Of a DNA stretch of 64,000 bases, positions 24,644-35,894 are shown in pieces. The stretch is from NCBI RefSeq assembly GCF_023065955.2, contig NW_026622808.1, forward strand, positions 44,900,475-44,964,474, in the 5' to 3' direction. This stretch comes from Ursus arctos (Eukaryota; Chordata; Mammalia; Carnivora; Ursidae). The notes under the pieces were generated by a model, which was not told where the DNA came from, made no database searches, and saw only the letters and a program-made list of their open reading frames with translations. Each line of letters opens with the position of its first letter. Position 1 is the stretch's first letter. A program made the translations under genes and the position numbers.

Positions 24644-26844
24644 CTACCCTCTGTGGGCCTCAAAAAAATCTAGCATCCTCTCTTTTGAAAAACAAAAGGC
24701 ATTCATTCATTCATTTGTTTAACAAAGCCTTGTAGGGTGAAAGACCAACAGTCCCAGATTGCCTGGAGCTGAGGACTTTCTGAGGATGTGGGATTTTCAG
24801 TGCTGCAATTTGCAAATCCCAGCAAACCAGGATAATCAATTGCCCAACCTTTTAGGTGTCAGGTAATGAAGGTTCAGGAGTGAAGAAGACAACATCTTCA
24901 GCTTTGTGAGGCTGATGTGCTCTTTAGGAAAGCAAACGCCTTTGCCCACAACTCCAGCTCTTGGCTTGGGATCCACATCTCTTCCCACCCACCTCCACCC
25001 CGACTTCAGAGTAGGGGATCAAGAGAAAATGCTTGGAGGAAAAAAACCCACATTATCATCTCAACAGACTCACCTACAGCACAGTGAAGTAGATATTGTT
25101 AAAAAAAAAAAAATCCAGCTGAGTTGATTTTAAAGATCTCATTGGACATAGTCAAGCGATTCATAAATCGGGCAGATGAAAGAAGCTCGGAAGAGCTATG
25201 CAAAGTAGGAGATTTTACAGACAGAAGGGAGCAGGAACAAGGAAGTTTTACTGGGCAACAAAGCAAATTGGTTGTTGCAAGGGGGCTTTCCTTATAGAGA
25301 ATGGTAGGTGTCTGTCAGGCAGACTACCTAACTAGGGCTGATAGGGTGATTCCAATTCTGGGAGACCCAACATTATAATTCAGTTAAGCCTCATTTTGGT
25401 GACATGGGGCTTAGCATAAGCAACTCTATTTGGGGCCTGTTGTCTTATCTTTAACAGTAGTGTTGGATCTAAGGGTCAAAGGAAGAGCAGCAAGAATAAG
25501 CAGGGAAACATTCCCTCCAATGCAAGGTGACTGAACCGACACCTAACCACATAACAGAGTGGTCCAAGCACCTTTCACACCTCGATTGCTGTTGGACTAG
25601 TAAATGAAAACATCCCAAAATCACATTATAAAAATTGTGGACTATCTTACTTGTGAAATCCTATTTGTCCAACTCTGTGTTACATTTTGAAGCTTAATTG
25701 GATTTCATGAGAAAAGTATAAATTTGAGGCCCTTTGGAAATGTAAGGTCCCGGTAAGAAAACGTTCCTTCCTCACATCCCACCCCACCCTGTTTTTCATA
25801 CCCCAGGATAGAGTTTGGTAAAGTAATACAGCCCCATCAGAACCCTGTGAGCCTCTTAAGAGCTTTTATTTAATTAGGAAAGTTTCCCACTCTGGGACCA
25901 CGTGCCAGAGTGGTGAGTGAGGCACAGACTGGATCTCAGCCCCTATTGGGCCCCTCTGTCAGGTGTGCAGTGTACAACCTTCACCACCCTACAAACCCAC
26001 CCTGAGACAACTGTCTGGCCCTTCAGGAAAGAAATCAGACCCTTTGTCTGAGTTGAAGAAATAAAAGGGAGGGTGAACCTAATTGCATCAGACAGCTTAG
26101 GCCCCATCGTATCATATGTTCAGGGTAACTGGGATCCAAACTATTTGTTTCTGACCCCAGAGCAGTAACTTGCTTCAAAAGGAAGTGATTTCTGTCTCCC
26201 AATCACTTGTGCTTTTGACAACTGCTGTTTCTTGCCTATTGTGCCTTCCTGTAGTTCTGCTTAACAGAATGTGCCCGCAAGGGATGGGCTGAAGCCAGGG
26301 CTGGGAAAGCTTTTGAAAGCCAGCCAGGCGGAAACTTGAAGACAAAAGGTCTTCAAACAGATATTATTTGCAACTCTGGGTTAAGCAGCTGCTGGGGCTG
26401 GGGGAGGAGAAAAAAGAGTGCACCCTAATTCAACCTTCAAAGAGGGGCTGGTTTGGTTTGTTCGAGGGGGGTGGTGGAAGCAGCCCCTAGCATAAGTGCT
26501 TTTAGACATCCGCCATCCCCCTCCCCCAGCTAAGGATTGTTAATCAGGTACCCTCGGAGAAGTCCCCTAAAGGAGCAGCCCCGAAACCTTGCCTGACAGC
26601 TGGTAGTCAGGTTGCCATGTCAACAGGAAGAGACCCTATGGGATTTTGTTGACTCATCACCATGCTCTCTGTCTGAATAGCTCTTAGCAGTGGGAGAAGC
26701 TTAGAAACCTGATCTGTGACCCCCGGACTACTTCTCCAGGCAATGGAATTATTTTGACCCTGTGGGGAAGACTGGGAGCCTGAAAAGGGAAGAGTGAGGA
26801 GGGGTGGAGGCTTCAAGGGAAGCATTCTGTCTCACTCACAAGGG
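24644..26844. other. Gene-free, repeat-poor stretch
   Basis: Poly-A runs near 24575 and 25100 aside, no repeat is recognised. 26270-26630 is G-rich unique sequence of unknown role. No exon seen. Confidence 0.4.
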
Positions 26845-26992
26845 AATTAACATTTCTTCATGCGTCTGAAATTCTGCTAGAAGCTATGGAGATCCTGTTT
26901 TGTTTTATTCTCACAACTATCCTATAGCATTGCCATTAGTATGCCCATTTTACAGATGAGCAAAGAAAGGCAAAAGGACCAAACGGTAGAGC
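26845..26992 (-). repeat. MIR SINE, first part
   Basis: TTATTCTCACAACTATCCTA, GTATGCCCATTTTACAGATG and AGCAAAGAAAGGCAAAAGG: antisense MIR, continued at 27166-27290. Confidence 0.75.
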
Positions 26993-27165
26993 CATGGTTA
27001 ACTAAGTAAGAATATGTGCATAAAATGGATTATTATGCAACCATTTAAAAATAATATTTTGAAAGGTAATTCATGACATACGTGTAAAACTGCATAGTAC
27101 AGCACATACAAATGATAAAATAATAGATGATGAATAAATAGCCATAGAAAAAAAGTAAAACCCTA
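26993..27165 (+). repeat. L1M fragment splitting the MIR
   Basis: AATGGATTATTATGCAACCA, TTTAAAAATAATATTTTGAA and ACTGCATAGTACAGCACATA are typical of the last part of old L1 sequence. Confidence 0.55.
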
Positions 27166-27290
27166 GGAAATTGGTATCATGAGCTCCGTTTTAAAGGCCA
27201 GGAAGCTGAGGTCATATGTCCAAAGTCACGCCATGATTCAAGCCAGGTCTGTTGAGTGTCATAGCCCAGACGCTGACCCAGTGGTGGAGA
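27166..27290 (-). repeat. MIR SINE, second part
   Basis: TCATGAGCTCCGTTTTAAAG, GCCAGGAAGCTGAGGTCATA and GTCCAAAGTCACGCCATGAT in antisense MIR order. Confidence 0.6.
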
Positions 27291-28184
27291 AACTGAGTCT
27301 AAAGTCAAAGAGACAACACTCGCATTCCATCCCCACCCCTCAGAAGCAGGGGGACGTGACTTACCTGAGTGTCAATTTCTTTGCCTATAAATGGGAATAA
27401 GGACACCCAGCCTTCAGTTTCGAAGGGGGATTCAGAAAAAACAGACACGTGGATGAAACATGGTGAGAGTAGAACCAGGGTTTCATCTTGGTTTGTGTGC
27501 CCCAGAAATGGACAAGATTTGAGTGCAAGTAGTTTATTTATTTGGAAAGTAGTCCCACATTTGGAGGCGCGTGGAGAAGTGAGCCAGAATGGAAGGCAGC
27601 CAGTAAAGGGTGTGTCCTCAAGCAGCTACCGCTCTGGGTAACTGGGGCTCAATCGAGCTGGGGAACTATAGGAGAACGTGAAGTGTGCCTCAGTTACCCC
27701 AGCTGAGGGTGAGGAAGCAGCCGTGCTCCCCCACCAGCTCCCTGCCCAACGCTGAGAACTGCTCCTAAGAGCAGCAGCGCGCTGGTGCTGTTGGCCAGCT
27801 CCGGGGAGGCAAGCTCCCACCGCCAGGAACAGCCCTCGGGCAGAGACTTGCAGACACTCACAGTGAGGATCTTTCTGGGTGCAGAGCCTGGTGCTGGGAA
27901 GTCACTGGCGGGGCATGAGCGGTGTCTGCTACAACACTGAGGAGAGAACAGGATTCTGATACACCGAAGCAAAGAAAAGCAGCTTGCATTTTGTTTTATT
28001 TTTTTAATTTCATTTTGAGTCCAGAACAACTAGATCAACCTTAAGTCTACTTCATTTTTGAACCAATAGATCTCCTTGTCGACTATTTCCAGTCATGGGT
28101 TTTTTCCCTGGACACCTGCACAGAATGATCTGGTGAAGAAAACTGTCAGTCCCCGCCTCCAGGTCACCCTTGAAGGTTTTGTCC
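27291..28184. other. Gene-free stretch with a possible LTR-like remnant
   Basis: GTGCAAGTAGTTTATTTATT near 27521-27640 resembles the LTR-like repeat at 31535, inverted or not being unclear. Nothing else recognised. Confidence 0.35.
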
Positions 28185-28310
28185 CTGAAGCAGAATCAGG
28201 CAATCTGTGTTCAAATCCCGAGTGCACCCCAGACTAACCCTGGACTAGTCACCCATCCCCGCAAGCCTCAGTCTCCTTCCCTGTGAAGTGGGAACGAGGC
28301 CATCACACCA
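28185..28310 (+). repeat. MIR SINE
   Basis: CAATCTGTGTTCAAATCCCG, CAAGCCTCAGTCTCCTTCCC and TGTGAAGTGGGAACGAGGCC: sense MIR. Confidence 0.78.
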
Positions 28311-28324
28311 TCTCCCTCTTTCTG

Positions 28325-28475
28325 GGCGTCACTCTTTTCCTGAGCCTCTACCGTGTGCCACACCCTGCAGTACACCTAGGGACTGAAAGGTAACTGAGAG
28401 GAGGGCCTTGCTTTAAAAGATCTTGCTATCTAATATAGAAGACGAAGAAGCAAGCCAACGATGACCATACAGTGA
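28325..28475 (-). repeat. L2 LINE fragment
   Basis: CTACCGTGTGCCACACCCTG, GTACACCTAGGGACTGAAAG and GGGCCTTGCTTTAAAAGATC in antisense L2 order. Confidence 0.6.
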
Positions 28476-29003
28476 AAACAGTGTCATCACAAAGGCAAGC
28501 CCATAAGGCTGAGAGCCACAAAAAGAAATGGTTGGGAGAGAAAGAGCAAGTGTGAAGGAGGTGACTCAACCCTGAGCTTTGGGTGGCCATGAGGATGCCC
28601 CTTGCAGACCTCCCACTGCAGGGGGCGTGTAGCTGATGGAGGACCCAGCTGCTGGGGCTCTGGGCTCCGTCCTAGCAAGTCTGCCTCCCTTCCACACACT
28701 GAGTGTGGCAAACTTACTAGGTCAGCCCCAGTGCTGGGAGCCGACTTTGACTCAAGGACTCCCTGATGATGTTGCTGAACCTTTCTCAGACTGCAGCGCA
28801 ATCTGGATGCTTCCATTCAACCTTGTCTGTCTCTACACGGCAGTCGATGGTTCTCGCAGCCTTTTTCTGGGTCCCTCCCAATGTCTTTACACACAGGCAT
28901 ATTCTCTGAAAAGAAATCCTTGAATGTTTAATCGTGTGTTGGCATTTGTTTCGTGGAGAACCCAGACTAACTGTCTTGAAGGATAAGTAGCAGTTAGGTA
29001 GGC
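28476..29003. other. Gene-free stretch
   Basis: The part ending CGTGGAGAACCCAGACTAAC (to 28970) has an LTR-like edge but no nameable family. No exon seen. Confidence 0.35.
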
Positions 29004-29020
29004 AAAGAAAGCCAAAACCT

Positions 29021-29222
29021 GGGGCGCGTGGGTGGCTTAGTCATTAAGCGTCTGCCTTCGGCTCAGGGCGTGATCCCAGGATCCTGGGATCGAGCCCCAC
29101 ATCAGGCTCCTCCGCTGGGAGCCTGCTTCTTCCTCTCCCACTCCCCCTGCCTGTGTTCCCTCTCTCGCTGGCTGTCTCTCTCTCTGTCAAATAAATAAAT
29201 AAAATCTTTAAAAAAAAGAAAG
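29021..29222 (+). repeat. CAN-SINE with 18-bp target-site duplication
   Basis: GGGGCGCGTGGGTGGCTTAG to AAATAAATAAATAAAATCTT plus A tail. Exact 18-bp copies AAAGAAAGCCAAAACCTG at 29004-29021 and 29223-29240. Confidence 0.98.
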
Positions 29223-29240
29223 AAAGAAAGCCAAAACCTG

Positions 29241-29723
29241 CACACCAAGCGGGGGAGATGATGTGAGCTCAGGCAGGGAGGCAGGAAGAAGGTAGTCCTC
29301 CTCAGTGAAAGTGAGCACGACCAGCGAAAGGTGTCTAGTACCGGGTAGGGTGGGGAGGAGGTGTGTGGAGTGGGAATTAGTCCCTGAGCTAAATGGTACG
29401 TTAGAGAGGGATCTGACTCTGACCATCCAGGACTTGTTAGGGCGTTAGACTTTGTCCAGAGGACAACAGGGAGACTTTGGGGAGTTTTAGGAAAGAGTAA
29501 CAAAATCAGGTCTGCATTGCTTCGGCAGCAAGGGGAGATGGGTTTGTGGAGAGCAGGGCTGGGGACTGGGAGTTCTGACAGAAGACGCTGCAGGAATTCA
29601 GGTGAGCGATCACAAGGGCCTGAACTGAGGAGGGTGAAAGTAATGCAGGAGACACAAAAGGTAGGTTACCCAGGTTACAGTAGGTTTCTATTGGGAGCAG
29701 CCTATTATACAGAAGCAGACCAG
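29241..29723. other. Gene-free stretch, partly old repeat
   Basis: 29440-29640 resembles a common degenerate mammalian repeat (TTAGACTTTGTCCAGAGGAC, CAGGAATTCAGGTGAGCGAT) also hinted at 34480-34860. Family not named. Confidence 0.35.
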
Positions 29724-29940
29724 AAGGGAGGGGAGGGGAGGAGAGGGGAGGGGAGGGGAGGGGAGGGGAGGGGAGGGGAGGGGAGGGAGGAGGGGAAAAG
29801 GGGGGGAGGGGAGGAGAGGAGAGGGGGAGGAGAGAGGGAGGGCAGGGAGAAGGGGAGGGGAGAGCAGGGGAAGAGAGGGGGAGGGAAGGGAGGAGGGGAA
29901 GGGGGAAGGGAAAAAGAGAGAAAAAAGAAAAAAAGGAAAC
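29724..29940. repeat. (GGGGA)n purine tract
   Basis: Near-pure purine strand for about 215 bp. The first third is regular GGGGA pentamers; the rest is degenerate G/A ending in A-rich AAAAAGAGAGAAAAAAG. Any long open frame over it is a composition effect. Confidence 0.97.
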
Positions 29941-30311
29941 AACCGCAGAGAAGCCCACCACCACTGTTCATTAAGTTCCATGACATTCACAACTTGCAAC
30001 ACACATGAAATTTAGAAACACAAATAAGTTGTCATTTCCCAAAAGAACACCCCCAAATCCTCCAAAGCCATTGAAATCATCTCATTAAACACACGTTGCT
30101 AGAAATGTGCTTTGTCAAATCCGCAATCTGCCGGCCAGTCATGGGTTGGAGAACACCTGTGCTGTTTGAGGTGCCTGGGGAGCATGGAGGTGGAGAGCCT
30201 GTGGAGAGCGACGCCTCAGTCGTGAGAGGGCTCAGGGCTGGACGTGGCTGAGAGCGTAGTGTACAGTACGAGCTTTACCAGCTGTGCTCACTCAGGACAG
30301 AAGGCCGAGGT
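29941..30311. other. Gene-free stretch, nothing recognised
   Basis: No repeat or exon assigned. Confidence 0.4.
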
Positions 30312-30805
30312 ATTAGCTGCCTGGAGCTGCTGTAACAGATTGTCACAGTCACAGTGGCTTAAAACAGCAAGTTCATTATCGTAACTTACAGTTCTCGAGG
30401 TCAGGAGCCCATAAAGGGCCTCTGGGGGCTAAAATCAAGGTGTTGGGCGAGCTGCACCTTGGCAGCTCTGTAGCTCTAAGGGGACGTCTGTCCTTTGCCT
30501 TTTCCCTTCTAGAGGCTGTCTGCGTCCCCTAGCTCCCGGCTGCCTCCCAGCAATGGCCTTGCTCCAATCGCCTTTTATCACCCTAGTTTGTTCTGGGATT
30601 CTGACCTTTTTACCGCTCTCTCGCAATCGTAAGGACCCCTGTGATTACATCAAGGGTGCTCAATTAATCCAGGAAAATCTCCCCAACTCAACATCTCCAT
30701 CTCAATCACAATGGCAAAGAATTTTGCCATGTAGGCTTCCATATTCACAGGTTCCAGGGGACGGGGCGTGCATGTCTCTGGGGGGACTAGTATTCTGCCT
30801 CCTGC
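30312..30805 (-). mobile_element. MLT1 (MaLR) LTR
   Basis: GGAGCTGCTGTAACAGATTG, CAGTGGCTTAAAACAGCAAG, TTCTCGAGGTCAGGAGCCC, GATTACATCAAGGGTGCTC and ATTCACAGGTTCCAGGGGAC follow the reverse complement of MLT1. Solitary old LTR with no internal genes. Confidence 0.85.
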
Positions 30806-31534
30806 AGCCAGGGACTCACTCCTGGAAATCATGACTATTTATGGAACAGCAAGCCCTAGAACAGGAGAGCTCAAGAACTAACGGCGGGGATGACTGCCCC
30901 GGAGTTACCGGTGGTATTTTCAGTTCCAGGAGGATCTGAGCTCTAGTTAAGTTGCTGTGTTGAGAAGTGAAGTTTGGCTTTTTTTCCCTCTCTTCCTGCT
31001 TGGGATTTACTTCACCAGCTCAAGAGTGAGAAGCTATTTTGGGAGGAAGAAAAGCCCTTTCAACAGTATAGGGATATGTACAGAAACCATTGCAAGGGCC
31101 AGAATCCTATCGTCATTATCCTGCTGAAGTTTCTCCTCCCCAAAGGGAACTCTTCAGAAAGGCTCGGGGCTCATCTTCCTCCCTGAAAGGGCTGTGGCCT
31201 CCTGTTCCGGCCATTGAAAAGTCACACCTCCATGTCTGATGACTTTATGGCTCTTTGGCAAAGCCAAGAAAGCTGGGATGTCACACTCTCCTCCTGACTC
31301 GGGATCAAAATAAGCAGCCTCTCCCTGACACGTTGCTTGGAAGACAGCTGACTTCGGCAGTGTGGGATGGACTGGATTATTTATTGAGATGTGAAGGTCC
31401 ACTGTGAATTTTCTCCACCCCAGCTTCAAGCAGACAGTCTGGCCCTTGGAATTTCCTCGCCTCAAGAATTTTTTGTCACTGGTGACAGCGTAAACCCAAC
31501 TATGAGGTGATACCAGAGGTCATGGATGATGTCT
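30806..31534. other. Gene-free stretch, nothing recognised
   Basis: No repeat or exon assigned. Confidence 0.4.
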
Positions 31535-31720
31535 TAGGTCAAGTTCCCCACAAGAAAACCCTGAGATGAGAATTCATTTGCAAGTGATTTATTAAGGAAG
31601 TGCTCCCAGGAGAAGCTGCTGAGGAATGAGGGAAAGCAAGGGAAGGAAGGGGGAAAGGCTAAACGGGGTGCAATCTCATGCAAAGGTGCCATCTCCGGGG
31701 ATCCCTTAGGGAGCACTGGG
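31535..31720 (-). repeat. Old LTR-like repeat, family not named
   Basis: ATTTGCAAGTGATTTATTAA then GGAAGTGCTCCCAGGAGAAG, the inverted form of the edges seen at 7200 and 9190. Confidence 0.4.
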
Positions 31721-31834
31721 GGGCAAATTGCACCTCAGAGTTTGCCCGCTGAAAGCAAGGGAGCTGGGCTTTCATAACCATGCGCTGGTTGTCGTTGGCT
31801 TTGGGCCCCACTTCCAGCTCTCCGCAGCTGCACT

Positions 31835-31892
31835 GAGCAAAACAGTGCCAGCACGGAGGAGGTGTTCAACGAGTACTTCTGGAATACATTGG
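31835..31892 (+). repeat. L2 LINE tail fragment
   Basis: AACAGTGCCAGCACGGAGG then GGTGTTCAACGAGTACTTCT: end of sense L2. Confidence 0.55.
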
Positions 31893-32246
31893 TAAATATC
31901 GTGATTCTTGTCCTTGGCTTTTCACTGTGGTTGCTGTTGTTGCAACACTGAACAAGATACACAGTATGTAAAGCAGCCGGTTCAGTCTGAGGGTGTGCAC
32001 CTGCCCTCCATGTGTGGCCGCGCGTGCGGGCGCTGCATGTGTGCCCCCGGCAGAATCTCAAGTACACGCTTTGTCCTTAGCTATGAAGCAGGTGCTGCCA
32101 CTCCGTCACCATCGCCTCTATTTTTACTGTCATTTCTCTGCAGCTAGATACAGGTGGGACAGCGCAAGGGAAGGATACGAAAGTGGGCATCTTACCCTGG
32201 AATTTGCCCGAAAAAGAAGACGATGACAAAAAGCAAAGGAAGGTCA
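31893..32246. other. Gene-free stretch, nothing recognised
   Basis: Locally GC-rich around 31995-32060 but far too short for a CpG island. Confidence 0.4.
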
Positions 32247-32452
32247 GGTGCCTGGCCGGCTCAGTGGGTTATGCATCTGCCTTTGGCTCAGGTCATGATC
32301 TCAGAGTCCTGGGATCGAGTCCCCGCATGGGGGTCCCTGCTCAGCAGGTAGAGACTGCTGCTCCCTCTCCCGCCGTGTGCTCTTGCGCTCTCTCTCTCTC
32401 TCTCTCAAATAAATAAATAAATAATAGATAAATAAAGAGATAGATAAATAAG
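32247..32452 (+). repeat. CAN-SINE
   Basis: GTGCCTGGCCGGCTCAGTGG to a tail of AAATAAATAAATAA and GATAAATAA. Imperfect flanks GGAAGGTCAGG and GGAAGGTCAAGG. Its first bases diverge from the common start, so it is an older copy. Confidence 0.95.
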
Positions 32453-32524
32453 GGAAGGTCAAGGAGACCTGGAGGATAAATGTGGCCTATTTACTCCCTA
32501 GACTCAATCGTCCCTCACCAATTA

Positions 32525-32705
32525 CCTGGAAATGGAGCCCAGCCCTGCAATCAGACAAACCTGAGTAGTCTTGGTGGAGTAGGTCTTGGTTTCCTCATTT
32601 GTGAAAATGGGGATGATGTGATTAGTCCCCTCGTCCCGTGGTTATTCTGAGGAATGAATGAGTTAGCGAGGAAATGCTTCTACGGAGCCTCTCAAAGAGT
32701 ATTCC
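32525..32705 (+). repeat. MIR SINE
   Basis: CTTGGTTTCCTCATTTGTGA, AAATGGGGATGATGTGATTA and TCTGAGGAATGAATGAGTTA: sense MIR. Confidence 0.85.
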
Positions 32706-32754
32706 ACCATTGCCATGGTTTCCCTTATTTGGCGTTTAGTTCCTTCACGACCTT

Positions 32755-32880
32755 CCCTCTGCCCAAATTACTTATTCATTCGCTCAGTTAATATGTATTG
32801 AGTGCTGACTCAATGCCGGCTACCAGGGGAGGTCTGGAAAACCCAGTGGAATTAAGACAGGTGTTTACGGACTGACGGTT
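32755..32880 (-). repeat. L2 LINE fragment
   Basis: TATTCATTCGCTCAGTTAAT, ATGTATTGAGTGCTGACTCA, ATGCCGGCTACCAGGGG: antisense L2 tail. Confidence 0.65.
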
Positions 32881-32884
32881 AACA

Positions 32885-33115
32885 CAGGTCATCATAAAGC
32901 ATTTATTATTTCCTATAGACCAGCTTCGATTCCAAGTGCTTTATATACACTATCTCATTGACTGTCCTCACAGCAGCATCTCTAGGAGGTTGGTCCTTTT
33001 GTCCTCCTCATTAGGCAGCCAAGATCTGAGGGACTAACTTCCTCACACCAGGTCACATCACCAACGGTAGAGCTGGGGATTGAACCCCGGGCAGGCTGGG
33101 TCGAGCTCTTCTGTT
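32885..33115 (-). repeat. MIR SINE, nearly full length
   Basis: TTCCAAGTGCTTTATATACA, CTATCTCATTGACTGTCCTC, ACAGCAGCATCTCTAGGAGG, GTAGAGCTGGGGATTGAACC: antisense MIR. Confidence 0.9.
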
Positions 33116-33760
33116 TCATCACAAAAGGATCTGATATAAACACGCCAGGGCTTTGCCAGGATGTTAGGGTGATCTCCGCTATGTGACGTGATGTTGCCAA
33201 CCAGCCTCTAAAGCCTAAAGTTCAGGAAAACTCAGCACTCAACAATGCAATTTGAAGGCTTTCGGGGGATAACAAATTCTTCTCCTACTAGATCAAAGTT
33301 GTGACAAATCTAATTGAATCCTGGAAGCTGCATGATTGCTTGTGATTGGCCCAGGATGAACGGCTCCGCTTGTCTTCATTCCAAAAAGCATCGCTTCCTG
33401 CCTGGGGCACACGGCCCTAGAGAATACATAGTCTCTCCCCAGAAAATCAGCAAAAACTAATTTCCAAAATATTTCCAACAATCCTCCAACCCACAAGCCC
33501 AGTCAAATGAAATTAAATTCCACCTGTCTTGAAGGTGGGTCTTTTTTAAAGAGTGAGCAATAGACTCATGTTTCATTTCAAATCCCCGAACACGGAGGCT
33601 GTTGATCTTGGGAAGTGTAAAGATTAATATTTCGGAAGAGCACACATGATGGGAAATACCGAGACGATTACAAGCGACATCCAAGAACAAAACACAAATA
33701 CATACTTAATAAAGTTGAAGGAACCACTAATATAGGAGTAACTGATGTGGAAGATCAGAA
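33116..33760. other. Gene-free stretch, nothing recognised
   Basis: No repeat or exon assigned. Confidence 0.4.
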
Positions 33761-33938
33761 TGTGTGTGTGTGTGTATGTATATATATGCATGTGTGTATA
33801 AGTACACACATGCACGTATATGTGTGTGTATACACTCGTGTGTGTACACGCACATGTATACATCTGTGTGTGTACACACATATAGATAACTGGAGACACA
33901 TATATACACCCGTGTGTGTGTATGGAGAGAGAGAGAGA
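33761..33938. repeat. Alternating TG/CA/TA tract
   Basis: About 170 bp of mixed TG, TA and CA dinucleotides in both senses with short self-complementary stretches (GTGTGTACACGCACATG), ending in a GA run. Open frames across it on both strands are composition effects. Confidence 0.95.
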
Positions 33939-34394
33939 AATTTTACTTAGAAAAAACTCCTCTCTCAATTTATATTTTTATTCGGCGAGGGAACCAGTTC
34001 CGGGCTATTTCTAAAGTGTGTATTTCTCTTCTCAGCCCATTTTAAAACCTAAAAAACCAGGCAGATGATGAGAAATAAAGGTAGAACACCTGAATCTGCA
34101 GAGACACATGGCCCTGGGAGCTGGCCGTTTGTTATCAAGGGGGAAGAACTCCTTTCAGGAACATCTAGGGAACAGGACACGGTGAGAAAAAATCAGGTTA
34201 GACTTGATGCCTGTATCCCCTGAAATGCACAGCATGGATCTTAAATACAGGCAGGCCTTCAAAAAAGTTAAAAATCTCTTTCTCTTGAGAGAAAAATCTT
34301 TGCCTCCAGAGCTTCTGACCAAATTCTGGCATAGATCAACCCTGTGGGGAACAGCAGGGGGCCACTGTATGATAGCGAGGTTGTAAGAATCAAA
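33939..34394. other. Gene-free stretch, nothing recognised
   Basis: No repeat or exon assigned. Confidence 0.4.
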
Positions 34395-34455
34395 TGAGTT
34401 ACTATGTATAAGATGCTTAAAGGAGTGTCTGGCACCTGCTAAGCGCTAGGGAAAA
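34395..34455 (+). repeat. MIR 3' fragment
   Basis: TCAAATGAGTTACTATGTAT, AAGATGCTTAAAGGAGTGTC, TGGCACCTGCTAAGCGCTAG. Confidence 0.7.
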
Positions 34456-34479
34456 TGGAAGATTTCCGTTTGAATAAGA

Positions 34480-34860
34480 CCATTTCGGCAGTGAGGTGGA
34501 TGGAGGGTGGACTGGAGGATTGAACATGAGGGCAGGAAAATCTGCTAGGAAATTGTGACAGGAATCCTGGAGAAAGACGGTGGTGGTTTGGACCAGCTGA
34601 CTGCATTCAAGACGGACAGGAGGAGAGGAGGAGAGGAGGAGAGGAGAGCCCCTGGGGTGAATTTAGGAGGTAAAACTGACAGGTCATGGCAGTAGTTGAT
34701 TTTGAGTCGAGAAGTGATTGCGGACGTCGTGGGTGACACCTAGGTTGTTTGGGCAAATGAGATGATTGCAGTGCCATTTACTAAGATGGGAAGCATGGAA
34801 GTGGTGGATTGGTTGGAAAATTCAGGCTTTATGACCCACAGCCTTCAGTGATTTTTTTTC
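34480..34860 (+). repeat. Old interspersed repeat with GGAGA run, family not named
   Basis: TGGTGGTTTGGACCAGCTGA, GGAGGTAAAACTGACAGGTC, TGGGTGACACCTAGGTTGTT and CATTTACTAAGATGGGAAGC occur in the order of a common old mammalian repeat. A small (GGAGA)n run lies at 34618-34646. Confidence 0.5.
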
Positions 34861-34889
34861 AGGTCCCGTGATTTCCAAGTGGTTTCAGA

Positions 34890-35110
34890 ACCAGGTTTCC
34901 GAGTGTGGGTTTTGAAATCTTGAGGGTCTGGCTCCACATCCTGACTCTGCCATTTGTTGGCTCTGTGCCCTTGGGTATATTAGTAAGCATCTCTGTGCCT
35001 CCGTTCCCTCATCTATAAAATGAGATGATAACAAAAATCTACCTCGTAGAGTTGTAGGACTTCCACCCTATATGTAGGTACTTGGCATGGAGTCGGGCAC
35101 GTGGAAATGT
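34890..35110 (+). repeat. MIR SINE, nearly full length
   Basis: GGCTCCACATCCTGACTCTG, CCATTTGTTGGCTCTGTGCC, CTCTGTGCCTCCGTTCCCTC, CATCTATAAAATGAGATGAT: sense MIR. Confidence 0.92.
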
Positions 35111-35444
35111 TCTCTATACATTTACGTCCTTGGCATCTTTATGTTACTATCGACCACAAAGTCAATATGCGTACTGAGTATCCTAGTTACTCTCCTCTGG
35201 GTGGACTCAGGTGGTCTAAGCCCCTCTTAAATTATCGCGTCCCCGTGCTACAGGGCAGGTAGCCATTTCAGGCTTTGGTGGACTTCTCTGTCCCTTCTCG
35301 CTGACATTTCTCCTTCCTCACTCACCCTCCATGCCACAGTTTTGACCTTAGTTCCTCCAGGCAGCTGGCCCTGGAACCCCCAACCCCACACTAGGTGAGG
35401 AATCTTTGCTCTGATACTCTGGCCTCTTTCTTTGTATCATCATT
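35111..35444. other. Gene-free stretch, nothing recognised
   Basis: No repeat or exon assigned. Confidence 0.4.
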
Positions 35445-35560
35445 ACAAACGTATTTGTATGTATGTGTATGCATATATAAATTATATATGTATTATATAG
35501 ATTATCATATATAAAATAGATGTGATATTATATTCATGTGTGTAGAGAGAGAGAAGAATA
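35445..35560. repeat. AT-rich simple tract
   Basis: TGTATGTATGTGTATGCATA then repeated TATAT units and a short GA run. Confidence 0.85.
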
Positions 35561-35574
35561 TTAAATCATTTAAT

Positions 35575-35700
35575 GCCCATCTCCCCAAACTAGACTCTAA
35601 GCCCCATGAGGGCAAGAACCATTATACGATCACATCCCCCGTGCCTGGTTTAGGGCGTGGCATGAAACTAGAGCTTGATAAATAATTGCAGAATGAAGAA
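35575..35700 (+). repeat. L2 LINE 3' end
   Basis: CTAGACTCTAAGCCCCATGA, GGGCAAGAACCATTATACG, CCCGTGCCTGGTTTAGGG, ACTAGAGCTTGATAAATAAT: sense L2 tail. Confidence 0.82.
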
Positions 35701-35894
35701 TAGTGTGATGGCATTTAAAGTATTGTTTACAAACTTATTCTGAACGTTCCTCCCCCACCAAATACACAAAAACCTCTAATCTCTGTTGTTCTTTCCTGGC
35801 TGTTTTCTTAGTGAAGAAATGAGCCCTTGGGCTCCCAGGGCTCACATGTGTCTCATTTTTAGGCTCTTGGATGCTTCTGCTACACAAATTATTC

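Noticed and set aside
29021..29222. tRNA genes in the CAN-SINEs
   Set aside because: The copies keep traces of A and B boxes of the tRNA ancestor but no cloverleaf; they are SINEs, not tRNA genes.
29102..29503. 133-codon open frame on the minus strand
   Set aside because: Its C-terminal part is the reverse translation of a CAN-SINE; the rest is unsupported.
29517..30008. 163-codon open frame on the plus strand and 152-, 104- and 93-codon frames opposite
   Set aside because: They run through the (GGGGA)n purine tract, where stop codons cannot easily occur. The peptides are Gly-Arg-Glu or Pro-Ser-Leu low complexity.
31995..32060. CpG island or promoter
   Set aside because: Only a short GC-rich patch with few CpGs; far below island length and without other promoter signs.
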